A stretch of 64,000 nucleotides of DNA from Chinchilla lanigera (lineage: Eukaryota; Chordata; Mammalia; Rodentia; Chinchillidae): positions 14,106,899 to 14,170,898 of the forward strand of contig NW_004955438.1 in the NCBI RefSeq assembly GCF_000276665.1, written 5' to 3'. Below, one piece after another: positions 37,387 to 47,621 of the stretch (position 1 is the stretch's first letter; the number at the start of each line of letters is the position of its first letter). The notes beneath the pieces were generated by a model, which saw only the letters and a list, made by a program, of their open reading frames with translations, was not told where the DNA came from and searched no databases. The position numbers and the translations under genes are program-made.

Positions 37387-37620
37387 GTCCAAGATGCGCG
37401 GGGAGAAGAGGCAGCGGGAAAGAAGGAGCTGGCGGCGGGACGCGCAGAGGAGCTCCGCTGGCCGGCGGGGCTCCCGGGGACCCTGTTCCAGGCAGCGAGC
37501 AGAGGCGAGGGCTGGGGAGAGCCGGGTGCTTAGAGCCGCTGCACAGCCCTCGCGGAAGCACCTGGTTTCGCTTAGCCCTCTTCAGTAATTCAGCATTAAA
37601 CCAATTGGAGGAGGAATGTT
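37387..37620 (-). promoter_or_regulatory. FBLN5: FBLN5 5' UTR and proximal promoter region (approximate)
   Basis: The 230 bp upstream of the FBLN5 ATG is G+C- and CpG-rich (densest at 37396-37560), unlike the AT-rich surroundings, and must hold the 5' UTR. Upstream are a palindromic CCAAT-type site (ccaattgg, 37601-37608) and, read on the minus strand, a CATTCCT motif (37612-37618) that matches a TEAD/MCAT site. No convincing TATA box was seen at the expected distance, which fits a CpG-type promoter. The transcription start is inferred, not seen. A (TC)n tract at 37130-37156 lies just inside intron 1. Confidence 0.6.
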
Positions 37621-37739
37621 AAAAATGAACACTTCATTTTCTAAGTATGTTAAACAATGCAAATGGGGCCTCAGTCTGGACACAGCTGGTTCAGATTACA
37701 GCGCTCACCAACTGGCTAGACTCCTCACAACAATCTTGG

Positions 37740-37960
37740 GGCGTCTGCCAGGGCCATGTGCTCTGCGCCGGGAGGGGAGCCCGGTCCTGACGCCCTCGGC
37801 AGCGAGCACGTTGGCTGCAGGAGCTGGGCAGGCAAGTGCAGGGTGGGCAGGGTGGAAGGGCACAGACCCCCGACCTCCCCACCCCGGGTGGGGTACAGGG
37901 GAGGGGTAGGGCGCTCGCACTCCCTAACTGGCCCCTGGACGCAAGGAGGAGCCGTCAGTA
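37740..37960. promoter_or_regulatory. Second G+C/CpG-rich block upstream of FBLN5
   Basis: About 350-600 bp upstream of the FBLN5 start codon is a second G+C-rich block with several CpGs and G-runs (ggtgggg, gaggggta types that suit SP-family factors). With the exon 1 block it forms a split CpG-rich region. Open frames on both strands here are compositional and show no family resemblance. Probable upstream promoter region; not proven. Confidence 0.4.
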
Positions 37961-38584
37961 CTGGGACTAGAGTGACCTGAACTCATGACAGGTACAGCTG
38001 CAGGGGACAGAAAAATAGAAATGACTGGAAAATCGCAGTCCACTGAGCCGAGGCTGGGGGCAGGTGACAGGGGACTTCTGGTCGCCCAGGGGCAGGGGTG
38101 GGGCCATAAGAGGACGGGAGGCTGGAGTCTCCTGATAGGAAGGCTTTCGATCGATCGTAACGAGGGCATCCTTTCTCTGCTCCGGTCTCCTCATGCTCCC
38201 TGGCATTTCTTGCTTAAATTAAAAGTGTCCCTTGGCTTGAAAGTGATTTTGACAAGTAGGAAACTGATTTGAAAAAGATAAATGGAAAAGGCAGAATAAT
38301 GAAGGATAACACGTGAGCCCTGGGCTAAGTCCTTTACGCTGACTGTATTGGTGGCTCCAAACTGTTCCTTTTTCTTTCTTCAGCGTTGGGACCGCTCTGT
38401 CAAACGACATCATACTAAAGAGGCTAGTCTATAAAAGACGTAATCGGGCTGGCTATAGTCCGAACCCCCCTTTCTTCCTGTATCTTCTCCTGGATCCCTC
38501 AAAGTCCCTAGCTACAGCTGAAAAAGCACACAGGATGTTCTCTCCTGGCCAGTATTCCCTGCAGTAGGAATTACCTCCACTGCC

Positions 38585-38880
38585 TTAGAGGCGGGGATAA
38601 GAGAGGTTAGGTAACTTTCCCATGATCCACACAGCTATTCACTGATGCCGTTGAGCCTCTAGGTCTACATATTGGATACAGCCTTCTCAAAGGACTTTTT
38701 TGGGGGAGGGTTAAACAAGTAGGAGCCTACTCTACATACAGCCTTCTCAAAGGACTTTTTTGGGGGAGGGTTAAACAAGTAGGAGCCTACTCTACATACA
38801 GCCTTCTCAAAGGACTTTTTGAGGGGAGGGTTAAACAAGTAGGAGCCTACTCTACAAATGCATTAGGCTGAACAAGAGCA
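38585..38880. repeat. Dispersed repeat copy carrying the 60-bp triplication
   Basis: Begins with an MIR-like core (gagaggttaggtaactttcc, cacacagctattcactg) and continues through gagcctctaggtctacatat into the 60-bp array. Homologous in order to 44290-44450. Confidence 0.75.
38677..38856. repeat. 60-bp tandem repeat, three copies
   Basis: Three head-to-tail units of exactly 60 bp starting at about 38677, 38737 and 38797, each with gccttctcaaaggactttt, a G-rich gggagggttaaacaagt and aggagcctactctac. The first two differ only at their left edge; the third has gaggggaggg in place of tgggggaggg. Low divergence implies a recent local expansion. The unit belongs to a dispersed repeat also present at 44290-44450 with one unit. 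Confidence 0.95.
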
Positions 38881-39551
38881 GAATGCCGATAGTTGCTGAG
38901 TGTTCGTTAAACTATTCCATTTACTTTGTGTGTGTTTGAATTTTCCATAGTAAAACAAAGTTTAAACTACATTTTATTTATAAAGCTGTTCGTCCTTCCC
39001 ATTGCTTGTAGTAGCGAAAGACTATAGGCTTAGGGTCTAGCAATAAGGCACAGTAGAGTTAAATTTCAACATGGACAATAAGGTGCAGCCATTTTCTAAA
39101 AAGTTAGACACAGAGGCACATATGGGTTAATTCTCTTTATATAGAATGTGAAGTGAGGTAGTCACTGAGAGGGGACACACAGGGTCTTCCAGGTGCCAAT
39201 AATATCTTATTTATTAATCAGGGTGCTTTTTACAGATCATGTGTAGATCTGGGATTCCTGAAATCTTGTGTATAGCCATGGAGAAAAGACCGAAGAGGTT
39301 CTTTATGCAAATATGGACGGATTTCCAATTTATTTTACAGGTCAAAAGTGGTATCTTGGTTATTTCACAGAGATTAATCTAATAGTGTAAAAAGTGTCAT
39401 ATATCAGTTAAAGCTGTAAGTGTGAAAAGTCAGAGGTGGAACTGTGCATAAAGCACATACCATTTGCTTTGGAAAACACAGATAAGCAAATTGTTGTTTG
39501 TGCGTGGAAAAGACATCTACTGAAAGATACACAAAAACCATTGCATTGTTC

Positions 39552-39906
39552 ATCTTAGTCAGCTCAGATGACTATAATTAATTATCATAGGCTGGGTGGC
39601 TAAACTCACAAACATTTATTTCTCACACTTCTGGAGCCTGGAATTCCAAAAGGTCAGGATACCAGCACAGGCAGGGCCTGGTGAGGGCCTCCTCCAGGTT
39701 GTAGGTGGCCTTCTTCTCATTACGTCCCTATGAGGTTGAAAGAAGGAAATTGAGGTCTCCTTTTCGAGGACCTTAATCCTGTTTGTAAGGGCTCCACCCT
39801 CATGATTTAATCCCCAGCTAAAGGCCCCACCTCCTGATATCATCCTACTGGGGATTAGGATTACAACATATGCATTTTAGGGGAACAAAATAGTCAGTCC
39901 ATAACG
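39552..39906 (-). mobile_element. MaLR LTR (MLT1/MST-type), antisense
   Basis: On the minus strand: gttatggactgac, atgcatatgttgtaatcctaat, caggaggtggggcctt, aatcatgagggtggagccct, gtgagaaataaatgtttgtg, gccacccagcctatg. Old solo LTR upstream of FBLN5. Confidence 0.85.
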
Positions 39907-40289
39907 GTCTCCTAGGAAGGGTAGGGACCTGGAGAACAGATGTTGCGGGGGGAGGAATTTTCTTTTGCTGCTCATTATTTGGTGTAATTTCAATTTTGTA
40001 CCATGTATGTGTGCTAGCTTTTCAAAATATGAGATTAAGTTAATTTACAAATATATTATGTTGGGGCAGAGGGACTTTTAAATTACTTTGTCCAATTGTT
40101 TCATGGGTACTATCAACCTTGCTGCAGGATAGGAAGGGAGAGCAAACCAATATGCCTGTTTTCTACATGAGCAAATTGAAGACTTTGAAATAAAAATTGT
40201 CCAGGGACCCTCTTGGACTAGGGACTATCTCTGTCTTAAAATTTTGGGGTTAGATGGTGGGGGAAATAAGAGTTGCCATAAAATGGGGG

Positions 40290-40440
40290 CTTGAGTCTTG
40301 CTTTTGCCACTTACCATTTGGGTAACTGGGCAAGTAATATAATCTCTTCACATCTTGGTTTTCTCATCTGTAAGATGGAAAAAATATCTGCCTCTCAGGG
40401 TGGTTGTGGGAATGAAATGTGTTAGTATCCTCATGATTGT
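40290..40440 (+). mobile_element. MIR SINE
   Basis: cttttgccacttaccatttg, ggttttctcatctgtaagatgg, gtggttgtgggaatgaaatg. Confidence 0.8.
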
Positions 40441-41214
40441 CACTGTGTCCAAAATCCCATTTCTTACACTAAATATATTTACTCAGTAGTACATTATCCA
40501 CTTCCCCAGAGCAATCACAATCTCACAAAGTAGCACAAACATTCGTGTCATGAGCTGAACCCAAGTCTGCTTCCCTCAGTGCACCTTCCCCTGGGCCCTA
40601 ATTCCCCCCTTCTGCAACCACAGGCCACTCCCTCTTCCATGACAGGCTTCCTGCTTCTGAGAAGCTCCCCTGGTCCACTAACAAATGTCCTGCTAATGTC
40701 AAGTTGCATGTTATCTACAGTATTCCTTGATCAAGCAAGTCTATTTTTTAAAAGAGGAGGGTCCTTTGGCATGAACTCCTGAATGACCTCTATGGTTCTA
40801 GAGACCACAGCTTCTTTTTCTAGGCATGTTTTCTTCTTTTCAGTTGCAAACTAGGGATCTCAATATCCATGCCACTTTCTGTCATCAAAATCAAATACAA
40901 TCACAAACATAAGACAACTTCACAAATGCAAATTACAGCATAAGTGTAGAAGAAACCATTTGCTGAAGGGACCCTTGATGGTTTCAGAGACGCTCAATTT
41001 TCTCACTACATCATGGGGTCCAAAGACAAATGGGCAATTTTTCCAAGTGACATGGCAGGTGGGGGAAGTCACAAAATTATGTATTTAATGATATACTAGA
41101 CTTTTAATATTGCAATTATTTTTCACTGTCCAAAAAAGAATTACATCACTATGTTTTTGTAGAACAAATGCAAAGCAGGGACAGTGATGTCACTGGATGT
41201 TTGTCATGGTGCTA

Positions 41215-41345
41215 GAGTCTACACATCCTTCTCTGATCCCCCAAATAATCCTGAGGAATTGGAAATGCACCATTTTGCAGATGAAGAAATGTGTCCTGAG
41301 TGATAAGACAATAAACAGTCCAAGCTCCAGCCAAAGTCCATCTCG
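41215..41345 (-). mobile_element. MIR SINE fragment (antisense)
   Basis: cccaaataatcctgaggaat, ccattttgcagatgaagaaa. Confidence 0.55.
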
Positions 41346-42088
41346 TTTTGGGGACCTCATTCCTTCCAGTTTACCAAGCTTTGCTCTCTCTGTCTTACCC
41401 TTTACCTACCTGGTCTGCTGCTATAGTTTTAGTTCCCCAGGAGCACTGCAGAACAGGGGCCCTTCCATCAGTGTTGTCTCTTTTTCTTAAACCCTTTCAA
41501 TGCATGTATTATTCAAACTTGGCCCAAAGAACCAGAAAACTAAAATAACAGCTTCCATCTGAGTTCAGTGGCGGGCAGGCTCCACTCCACACAGCTTTCC
41601 CTGGTGGAGGTGTGGGAATTTCTACTGTTCCTGATGCCCCCGGAGGCTTCCTCTCTCCTTTTCCCTCCATTAGACTTCGTGTCTCAGCCACCTCCTCATC
41701 TAGTCCCCCCTCTACAATCTAGCTCAGTCCTCATCAGGAGGTAAGATTGAAGAATAAAAGTAGATAAAAAGGAGACAAGAAAAATTGGAACTTTAAAGCT
41801 GTACTTTTAAGAAAAACAATAGCTTCAGGACACAAATCCTGTTTGAATTTATTTTTCTCCCTCTCTTCTCCCAAGACACAATAACCACTGGCAAATCTTT
41901 TATGCCTGCAAACTGGCCTTTTTCACTTGGAAATAGACCACTGTTTTCAGTGTAAATGGCTCTTCTTCCCACAGACCTCCATCCTCAAGGAAGTAGCAAT
42001 ATTAGTAGGCAGGAGCTCTCAACTTCAAACACATGTAAATTGTTTGCATTCTAACATAGCCTTCCATGGGTAACCTGACAGACAGTAG

Positions 42089-42980
42089 TGAGGCAGGAGA
42101 TTAGGGTGTGGCAACCGGCTGGGCAAGTGCACACGACCTAACAGTCACGGAGATCCAGGACACAAATACCTGAACTCTGCATCTGGGACCAATCAGAAAA
42201 TGCTATCATCAGTTCTTCTGGCACAAGATCAAGACAGTTTTTGATAGGATGGCTTAAATCTTATGTTAGAATGGGGCATATAAAAGGTGGCAGCCATTAA
42301 CTTTGCTGCCACTGTAAATTCTTTCAGTGGCCTGCTCTGCACTCTGTAGAGTATACTTCTTTTACTTTTTTTTTTATTTTAAAGAGAACAAAATAAAAAT
42401 AACAATAAAACAAAGCTTCAAAACAGGTTAATAGGAGAGTTATAACAGTTAAGATATTCTGTATTGTTGTTTTCATAGTAGTTATCCAGAGTAGAAGGTA
42501 TAGGTATAATAATATCCTATTCAAACAATATTAGCGCAAAACTTTCTTTTCAATGAACTAAGGGAAACTAGCTGTATAGCTGTCTCAACTATCTTGCGTA
42601 TAAATATATTTTTTCCTTTTTCCCTTCCTTCCTTTCCCCTTTCCCCCATCATAGTTTGTCTTTTCTTTTGAACAGTTTCTTCCCAATCCACGAGATCTAT
42701 TGTACATTTTGGATCTTATTTATTCATTCAGTTTCTCACACTAGTGAGACAATACAATGTTTACAAATATGGGTCATAAAAAGATGTGGGTGTTTTTTCC
42801 TTTTACTTCTCCTAATTGACCCACATTCACTCTGTAGGCATATTTTTATCCTATTATCTTTAATAAATGTTAAACTTTGCTACCTTTTGCTGTTGCCTTG
42901 ACCAGTTCTTTGTTAAAGACAGCAAAAGCCTAGAAAGAATCTCTAATAGGATCCCACAGCACCCCAGAACCACAGTAACA
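42089..42980 (+). mobile_element. Solo LTR copy 1 (plus), interrupted by an L1 fragment
   Basis: The element begins TGAGGCAGGAGATTAGGG and ends CACAGTAACA (TG...CA). It has a CCAAT box at 42189, a TATA box (catataaaagg) at 42279 and AATAAA at 42862, the order expected of a retroviral-type LTR. Bases 42367-42799 are a later L1 insertion, so the LTR itself is about 460 bp. It aligns along its length with the reverse complement of 44531-44992. Possible 4-bp target duplication gtag/gaag with one mismatch. Family not identified; no internal retroviral genes are present. Confidence 0.75.
42367..42799 (-). mobile_element. Truncated L1 3' end inserted in LTR copy 1
   Basis: A poly-T run (antisense poly-A) starts at 42366 and the body resembles the antisense L1 3' UTR also seen at 60000-60310 (shared tttctcacac...gagaca). 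It is flanked by a perfect 8-9 bp duplication, cttttact, at 42359-42366 and 42800-42807. It splits the LTR, so it is younger than it. Confidence 0.75.
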
Positions 42981-43654
42981 GAAGGAATGTACATCCTAGA
43001 CCACCCATCTTGAAGAAATCCTCAAACACTAACCATATCCCTTAGATATACCAACTGTATATCATAATGCATCTTTCCCTCTCTTGAGGGCTTGTATTCT
43101 ATTTACTGCAGTAGTACTTTAAAATTTCTACCTAACAATCCTTTTATGCCTTTTACATACACCCTCTGAAAATTCTTTTTTGCAGTGAAAGTCAGCCAGT
43201 CTGCAACTTAATGCTAGCTCCACTTTTTAAACATCTTTAGACACTGTAAATTGATGATCATTTACTCAAAATGGTGCTCCTTGGGATTTCTAGTGATCTC
43301 CACATGAAAAATATGGTGTCCTATTCTCTAACCCTACTTGATCCAGAGTCTGTGAAACTTTTCCTCACTTCTCCCTGCCACTATGACTGAGTTATCCCTA
43401 TTTCTCCTGTGTCCTTCTGAAGGCATTTTCTCCAACCCCCTTTCCTTCTCCTTCTTCCTAACCAAAGCATGTCCCAAAGCTTGATTCACCTCTTTGCTCT
43501 CTCTCACTACTTTCCTGTCTTGAAATTAGTCACTGGTACCATCAATTTAATTGTCACCACTATGCAGAAGACTTTTGACTAAGTCCCTCTCATTATGATG
43601 TTAACATATATCCATAGGCAGTTGGAACAAATGTGACAGAGCTGACTGTGGTTT

Positions 43655-43800
43655 GAAAGGTCAACGTGCATCAGAACCAGCTGAGATGCTTGCTAAAGAT
43701 CTGGTCCTCCAGGCCCTATCTCCAGATAGCTGAGCCAGTGGTTGTGGGGCATAACCAAGGAATCTGTATTTTAAGAAACCATGAGGTGATTTGGATGAGA
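43655..43800 (+). mobile_element. MER5-type hAT DNA transposon remnant
   Basis: catcagaaccagctgagatgc, ctccaggccctatctccag, ggaatctgtattttaagaaac are MER5A landmarks. Confidence 0.7.
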
Positions 43801-43924
43801 CATTACTACTCTCTTTGCAGCTCAGAGTGATATTTTTTAGCAGCTACTAAGTCCTTCTAATATAGGCCTCTTCTCTTAACTATTCTTGCGTAAAAGTACT
43901 AAAGCTGAATTGAATCAAGGGTGA

Positions 43925-44160
43925 AGACCAGAGCTATCTAGCAGAACTTTCTACCTTCATGGAAATGTTCTATGTATTTGTGCCATTCAATAAGGCAGCA
44001 ACCATCTAGCTGCATGCATATATTATCTGAAATATGGCTATAGGTGATAAAGTGAATTTTGAATTTTATTTAAATTTAACTTATATAAATTTATACTTGA
44101 AGAGCCACAAGTGACTGGTGGCTTTCATGTTGTCCAACATAGCTCTAGCTCTGCTCTGAC
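43925..44160 (+). mobile_element. hAT-type MITE (MER20/58-like)
   Basis: Terminal sequences agagctatctagcagaac and gtccaacatagctctagctc bracket an AT-rich core with aagagccacaagtgactgg. The ends resemble the CCAATAGA-type terminal repeats of hAT-Charlie MITEs. Exact family uncertain. Confidence 0.55.
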
Positions 44161-44289
44161 TTGATTACTAGTTGCAAGAAATACAGAGAATAGAAGGAAA
44201 AGTAAGATACTCACAAGGAAGACTCAATAGCATAAAGTTAAAAGGGGACATTATAATGAAATAGAGAAGAGGAGGAATCTTTTATCACT

Positions 44290-44450
44290 AGAGGTGGGAA
44301 AAAGAAAGGTTAGGTAACTTTCCCAGGATCACACAGCAATTCATTGAAATTACTGAGCCTCCAAGCTTACATATTTGGAACTTTCTCAAAGGACATTTTT
44401 AGGAGTAAGTAAATAGATTCCTACTCTAAAACTACATAAAGAAAAGACAG
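44290..44450. repeat. Second copy of the same dispersed repeat, single unit
   Basis: aaaggttaggtaactttccc, cacacagcaattcattgaaa, gagcctccaagcttacatat, actttctcaaaggaca, attcctactct: the same segments as 38585-38880 in the same order, with the 60-bp unit present once. Confidence 0.75.
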
Positions 44451-44530
44451 CTAACTGTGTATGGAATTGTTTCTGCATCTTCTATTCTACTGGTATTTCA
44501 TTGGGCTATATATCTATTCTGTGGCTGTAC

Positions 44531-44992
44531 TGTTGTCAGGCTTCTGGAGTGCTCTGGATTTCTTCTAGAGAATTTTTCAGGTTCTTATCCTGAACAAACA
44601 ATTGGACAAGAAATATGCAAAAGTTAGTGATGTTTTACATATATTAAAGGTTAAAAAAGAAGTATGCTCTGAAGAGTGAATGCAGGATAATTAAAGGTAG
44701 GAGAAGAAGCACTCTCTGCAGAGTAAAAGTGGGCCACTGAAGAGAGAGAGTGATCACTTTGGCCTGAGGTTAATTGTTGCTGTCTTTTGTATCACTTCTC
44801 AGGCTGTCAGCTCTAGGCTGGCCTATCAAAAAATGGTTTGATTTCACACCAGAAGAACTGAAGGCAGCATTTTCTCATTGGTCCTAGGTTCAGGACTTGG
44901 AACTCTTTCTGTGCTTCTGTCCTGGATTTCTGTGATTGACAGGTTATGCCTACTTGTCCAGCTGGCTATCCACACCCTAATCTCCTGCCTCA
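44531..44992 (-). mobile_element. Solo LTR copy 2 (minus), inserted in an antisense L1
   Basis: 462 bp that, read on the minus strand, start TGAGGCAGGAGATTAGGG and end CCTGACAACA. The copy is collinear with the LTR at 42089-42980. It splits an antisense L1 ORF2 remnant whose left part ends at about 44530 and right part resumes at about 44997. The flanks gtac/ctac could be a 4-bp target duplication with one mismatch. Confidence 0.75.
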
Positions 44993-45252
44993 CTACCATG
45001 CCATTCTTATTACTATAGTTTTGTAGTATAATTGAAAACTGGGATTGTGGTGCCTCCTGGATTGCTCTTTTTGCTTAGGGTCATTGTGGGTCTTCTGGTC
45101 TCTTCTGGTTTCACATAAATTTTAGGATTACTTTGGCTAGTTCTGTGAAGAATGTTGTTGGTATTTTGATAGGAATCGCATTGAATCTATATGTCGTTTT
45201 TGGTAATATGGACATTTTGATGATATTGATTCTGCCCATGCCAGAACAGGGG

Positions 45253-45405
45253 ATCTCTTTCTTTCATTCTTTCATTCTTTCTTTTTGCTTTTTTTTTTTA
45301 GAAAAGATCTCACTGTGTAGTTCAGGCTGGCCTTGAACTTATGCTGATTTTTTTTGCCTCAGACTTCTCAGCACTGGGATTACAGATACGCACCACCATG
45401 CCTAG
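45253..45405 (-). mobile_element. B1 SINE (antisense)
   Basis: Antisense B1: T-rich tail, then gatctcactgtgtagttcaggctgg, then ggattacagatacgcaccaccatgcc. It sits inside the antisense L1. Confidence 0.85.
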
Positions 45406-46226
45406 ATTCTATTTTCTAATGTTGTTTTCAATATCTCTCTTCAGACTATTATGGTTTGTTATAGAGGTCTTTTTGTAGTTAGGTTAATTTCTATGCATTT
45501 AATTTTTTGTGAAACTATCACAAATGAAATAATTTTCTTATTTTCTTTTCATTATTGGCATACAGGAAGGAAAAGGTATAGAAAATAATCACAATATAAA
45601 CTTCCAAAAATTCATGTAATTGTGATCTATCACAGACATATACCAATTTTTAGAAATTGAAATTTTGGTGGAGGCTGCATGGAGAAAGTGGAAACCAGTA
45701 CCATGATGTAGCCATTGCCAGAGGCAGAGCTCAAGAAAAAAGGTGTTACCTCCTCCTCCCACCCCTCAAGTGTCCCACAAATGCTTCCCATTGGCTTAAC
45801 TCAGCTGGATAACAGTTGACCAAGAAGACTGAGAGCACAATCTGCAGGATGCTCCCAGAGTAAGGAAGATACATGGGAATGAATGATCTAATAGCAGAGG
45901 AAAATGGCACAGAAGCATAAGCAAATGCAACATTTGGATCCTGATCTGAATCAACAAAATGTGTGAAAGACACAGAAAATTTGACTATTCACCAGGTATT
46001 AGATAATAATAGAGAATGAATAATTTTCTAAGAGTTGATCATTTCTAATATACTGTATCTTTGGGATCTAGAAAGGCATACAAAACAATAGTAGTGAATA
46101 AATTAATCAGATTAGCCAAACTGTGTGAGATGTCAAGCCCCAGCTATGCATTTGTGGAAGTTTGGTTTACTGTTTCTTCTAGCTTTCTGTTTGCGAAGAA
46201 TTGTGTAACAGAATTTGCCAAGTTTA

Positions 46227-46313
46227 TGGCTGGAGTATAGCTCAGTGATAGAGTACTTTTCTAGCACATGTGAAGCATGGGATTCTATTCCTAGTATGGC
46301 AAAAAGAAAAAAG
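46227..46313 (+). mobile_element. ID-type SINE
   Basis: tggctggagtatagctcagtg (A box) ... gggattctattcctagtatgg then an A-rich tail. Diverged single ID element. Confidence 0.75.
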
Positions 46314-47569
46314 AGTGTAAATAGTTTTTTTTCACTTCACATATAATAAAAGTATAGCTTCCCCCCGCCCTATTCTTCTCCCTTGATCCATTCTTTTCTT
46401 CAAAGATACTCGTGACTCAGATCTGTGGGTAATATTCATGGACATTTGGTGAGATTTGGTAGTGTATTAATCTATGTATAAGATCCTTAGTTGCCCTACC
46501 TAAGGATTGCTCTAAGGAACATGCTTTTCTAAGTGGTCAAATCCAAAGTTGTATTGCAAGTTGGCTGAGGGTAAGAAATTATGACAGCAAACAGGTGACT
46601 AAAGTTTAATCTCAAATTAGAGTTTTTTTGGTCTACAAGGAAATAATCTTGATAAATAGACTTTTCTGGAAGGAAACTTTCTAAAATTATAGGTCAGAGA
46701 AATCTTATGGTATCAGAGCAGTTGCTGTATGTGCAAAAAATTAATTTGGGGCAAAAATCAGGAAGTAGAGGGGACAGAGGATGAAATTAGGCTAAGGAAC
46801 TATCTGTATTACTCATAATTTCTGGTTGAAAACTGGACAATTTAGACCATATCACAGCAACTAATTATTCTGGTGTGCTTTTCTGACTTTTAGCAGGGTT
46901 GGATCACTTAAACCATGCAATTGATTTTCCCCCCACAGGAGAGTGCTGATGTTTCTGATTGGTTTTACATTCTTTTTAGTCTGGTTACCCAGAGGTCACT
47001 CCTGGTACTCATGGCCAGCAGAGCTGTGCCTGTTCAGGTACCAGAACCCCCAGGCCCCTCCATCGCCCTGGGTCAGCATGTGGGAGCAATGTTTCCCTCC
47101 AGGGACAGCTTCATTGGGCCTAGTTTTCCTTTCCCCTCCAGCTTTTGGAGGGGAGTCTTCCCATCAGCCAGAGCCCTTCTATGACTCTCCGTTTTGGGGT
47201 CTGTACATTACACCCTGCTGGCACGGCACTGTTCTCTCCATTTGTTTCCGTTTGTTGACTGCCTCAGTTGACAAAGTCATAGGTTTTACACGGCCCTCAC
47301 CACTGAGTGGACCCCTTGAAGTAACAATACTGTGAACTGCTCAGTGCTGGGAAGAAAACCCAGGCTTCTAACAGTTCTAACCTGAATCTCTTAGAGCTTT
47401 TCAAAAATAATCAATTTTTAATTTCTTTTCCAGAGTTTCAAATGGCTGTTTCTGACAATTAGTTTTGGACTTGCTTTTTTGCAGGAAGAGTTGGTTGACA
47501 ACTTCATACCCCATGGCCAGGCTCTGTCCTAATACCTGGTTGTCTTCTCTGAAATGTTTCCAATATTTG

Positions 47570-47570
<1 letters not shown>

Positions 47571-47601
<31 letters not shown>

Positions 47602-47621
47602 TCACACACACATTCACACAT
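47571..47621. repeat. (CA)n microsatellite
   Basis: ca repeat with two cattcacaca variants. A 19-bp perfect tandem pair (aattccaaaccaacattca) follows at 47646-47683. Confidence 0.95.

Larger units (their letters stand above)
38881..41200. other. Upstream region: MaLR and MIR, otherwise unassigned
   Basis: Apart from the MaLR LTR at 39552-39906 and the MIR at 40290-40440 nothing could be assigned. No exon was recognised. Confidence 0.6.
44465..45620 (-). mobile_element. Antisense L1 ORF2 remnant with nested LTR and B1
   Basis: 44465-44530 and 44997-45250 plus 45406-45620 read as an antisense L1 ORF2 C-terminal region (gggctatatatctattctgtgg, then ttgtagtataattgaaaactgg, then gataggaatcgcattgaatct). 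The LTR at 44531-44992 and a B1 at 45253-45405 interrupt it. Confidence 0.75.

Noticed and set aside
37616..38272. Overlapping frames on both strands upstream of FBLN5
   Set aside because: G+C-rich promoter DNA suppresses stop codons; no splice or family support.
42089..44992. A provirus bounded by the two LTRs
   Set aside because: The LTRs are in opposite orientation and the sequence between them has MER5, hAT and unassigned DNA, not retroviral genes.
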